From Limnephilus marmoratus (lineage: Eukaryota > Arthropoda > Insecta > Trichoptera > Limnephilidae), in assembly GCA_917880885.1 (NCBI GenBank), contig OU862934.1, positions 28,256,734-28,320,733 on the forward strand: a stretch of 64,000 nt of DNA, written 5' to 3'. The notes below the pieces were generated by a model. It searched no databases and had not been told where the DNA came from. It was given only the letters and a program-made list of their open reading frames with translations. Each line of letters starts with the position of its first letter. The first letter of the stretch is position 1. A program made the position numbers and the translations under genes. Below are positions 63,924-64,000 of this stretch, piece by piece.

Positions 63924-64000
63924 GTTTAAGCAGTCCAGTAAGGAGTATATCTTCGAGCTGCAGCAGTCCATCTAAAATTCCAAGTCCAGTCGGCACCATG
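63924..64000 (+). CDS. CEP170-like gene, next exon (cut by the window end)
   Basis: Acceptor 'ttttttttcag' and 77 open bases in phase 1: GLSSPVRSISSSCSSPSK then IPSPVGTM. It joins in frame to SVILK of the exon ending at 35181. The Ser/Pro-rich text with SPSKIPSP is typical of microtubule-binding disordered tails. Continues beyond the window. Confidence 0.7.

Overview
The window is nuclear DNA of an arthropod, very probably a moth or butterfly. The host genes have short exons and long AT-rich introns. The DNA between exons is packed with mobile elements, including Helitron-type repeats of the lepidopteran style (start 'actaatattataaaggcgaaag', internal 'ctctggcattatgaaattt', end 'gcgagcgaagccgcggg'). 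I cannot name the species.

Two host genes can be assembled. On the minus strand, WDR43/Utp5, a WD40 protein of the small-subunit processome, is complete: ten exons between 31305 and 10007. Every junction has an AG acceptor and a GT donor, all phases agree, and the product is 675 residues ending in an acidic tail. On the plus strand, a CEP170-type centrosomal/microtubule gene has one large exon ending at 35181 and the next exon starting at 63924, separated by a 28.7-kb intron. The large exon corresponds to the part of CEP170 just after the FHA domain. A plausible splice acceptor lies at 33148 and no FHA exon is visible to the left, so WDR43 may sit inside a CEP170 intron in antisense.

The rest is mobile DNA. 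It includes: (1) SINE-A, a tRNA-derived SINE of about 420 bp with a poly(A) tail; (2) SINE-B, whose 3' end and hairpin match the 3' end of a non-LTR retrotransposon (LINE-C), which looks like a SINE and its helper LINE; (3) a third tRNA-like SINE; (4) 3' ends of several LINE types (LINE-C, L2/CR1-like, RTE-like, Jockey-like); (5) hAT elements with intact 8-bp target duplications at 2469-2776, 10743-12114 and 17450-18018; (6) TIR elements with TA, TTA, TTAA, CAT and TAAAA duplications; (7) foldback elements, the largest at 15.8-18.4 kb with an 81-bp in-frame array; (8) Helitron-like elements, including a 640-bp hairpin.

The one mobile element that looks potentially active at protein level is a pogo/Tigger-type transposon at about 38755-41695. 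It has an uninterrupted 739-codon transposase with three catalytic aspartates and clusters of TGGCCA motifs near both ends. The last 5 kb or so before 63924 is LINE and SINE remnants, and the window ends inside the second CEP170 exon.
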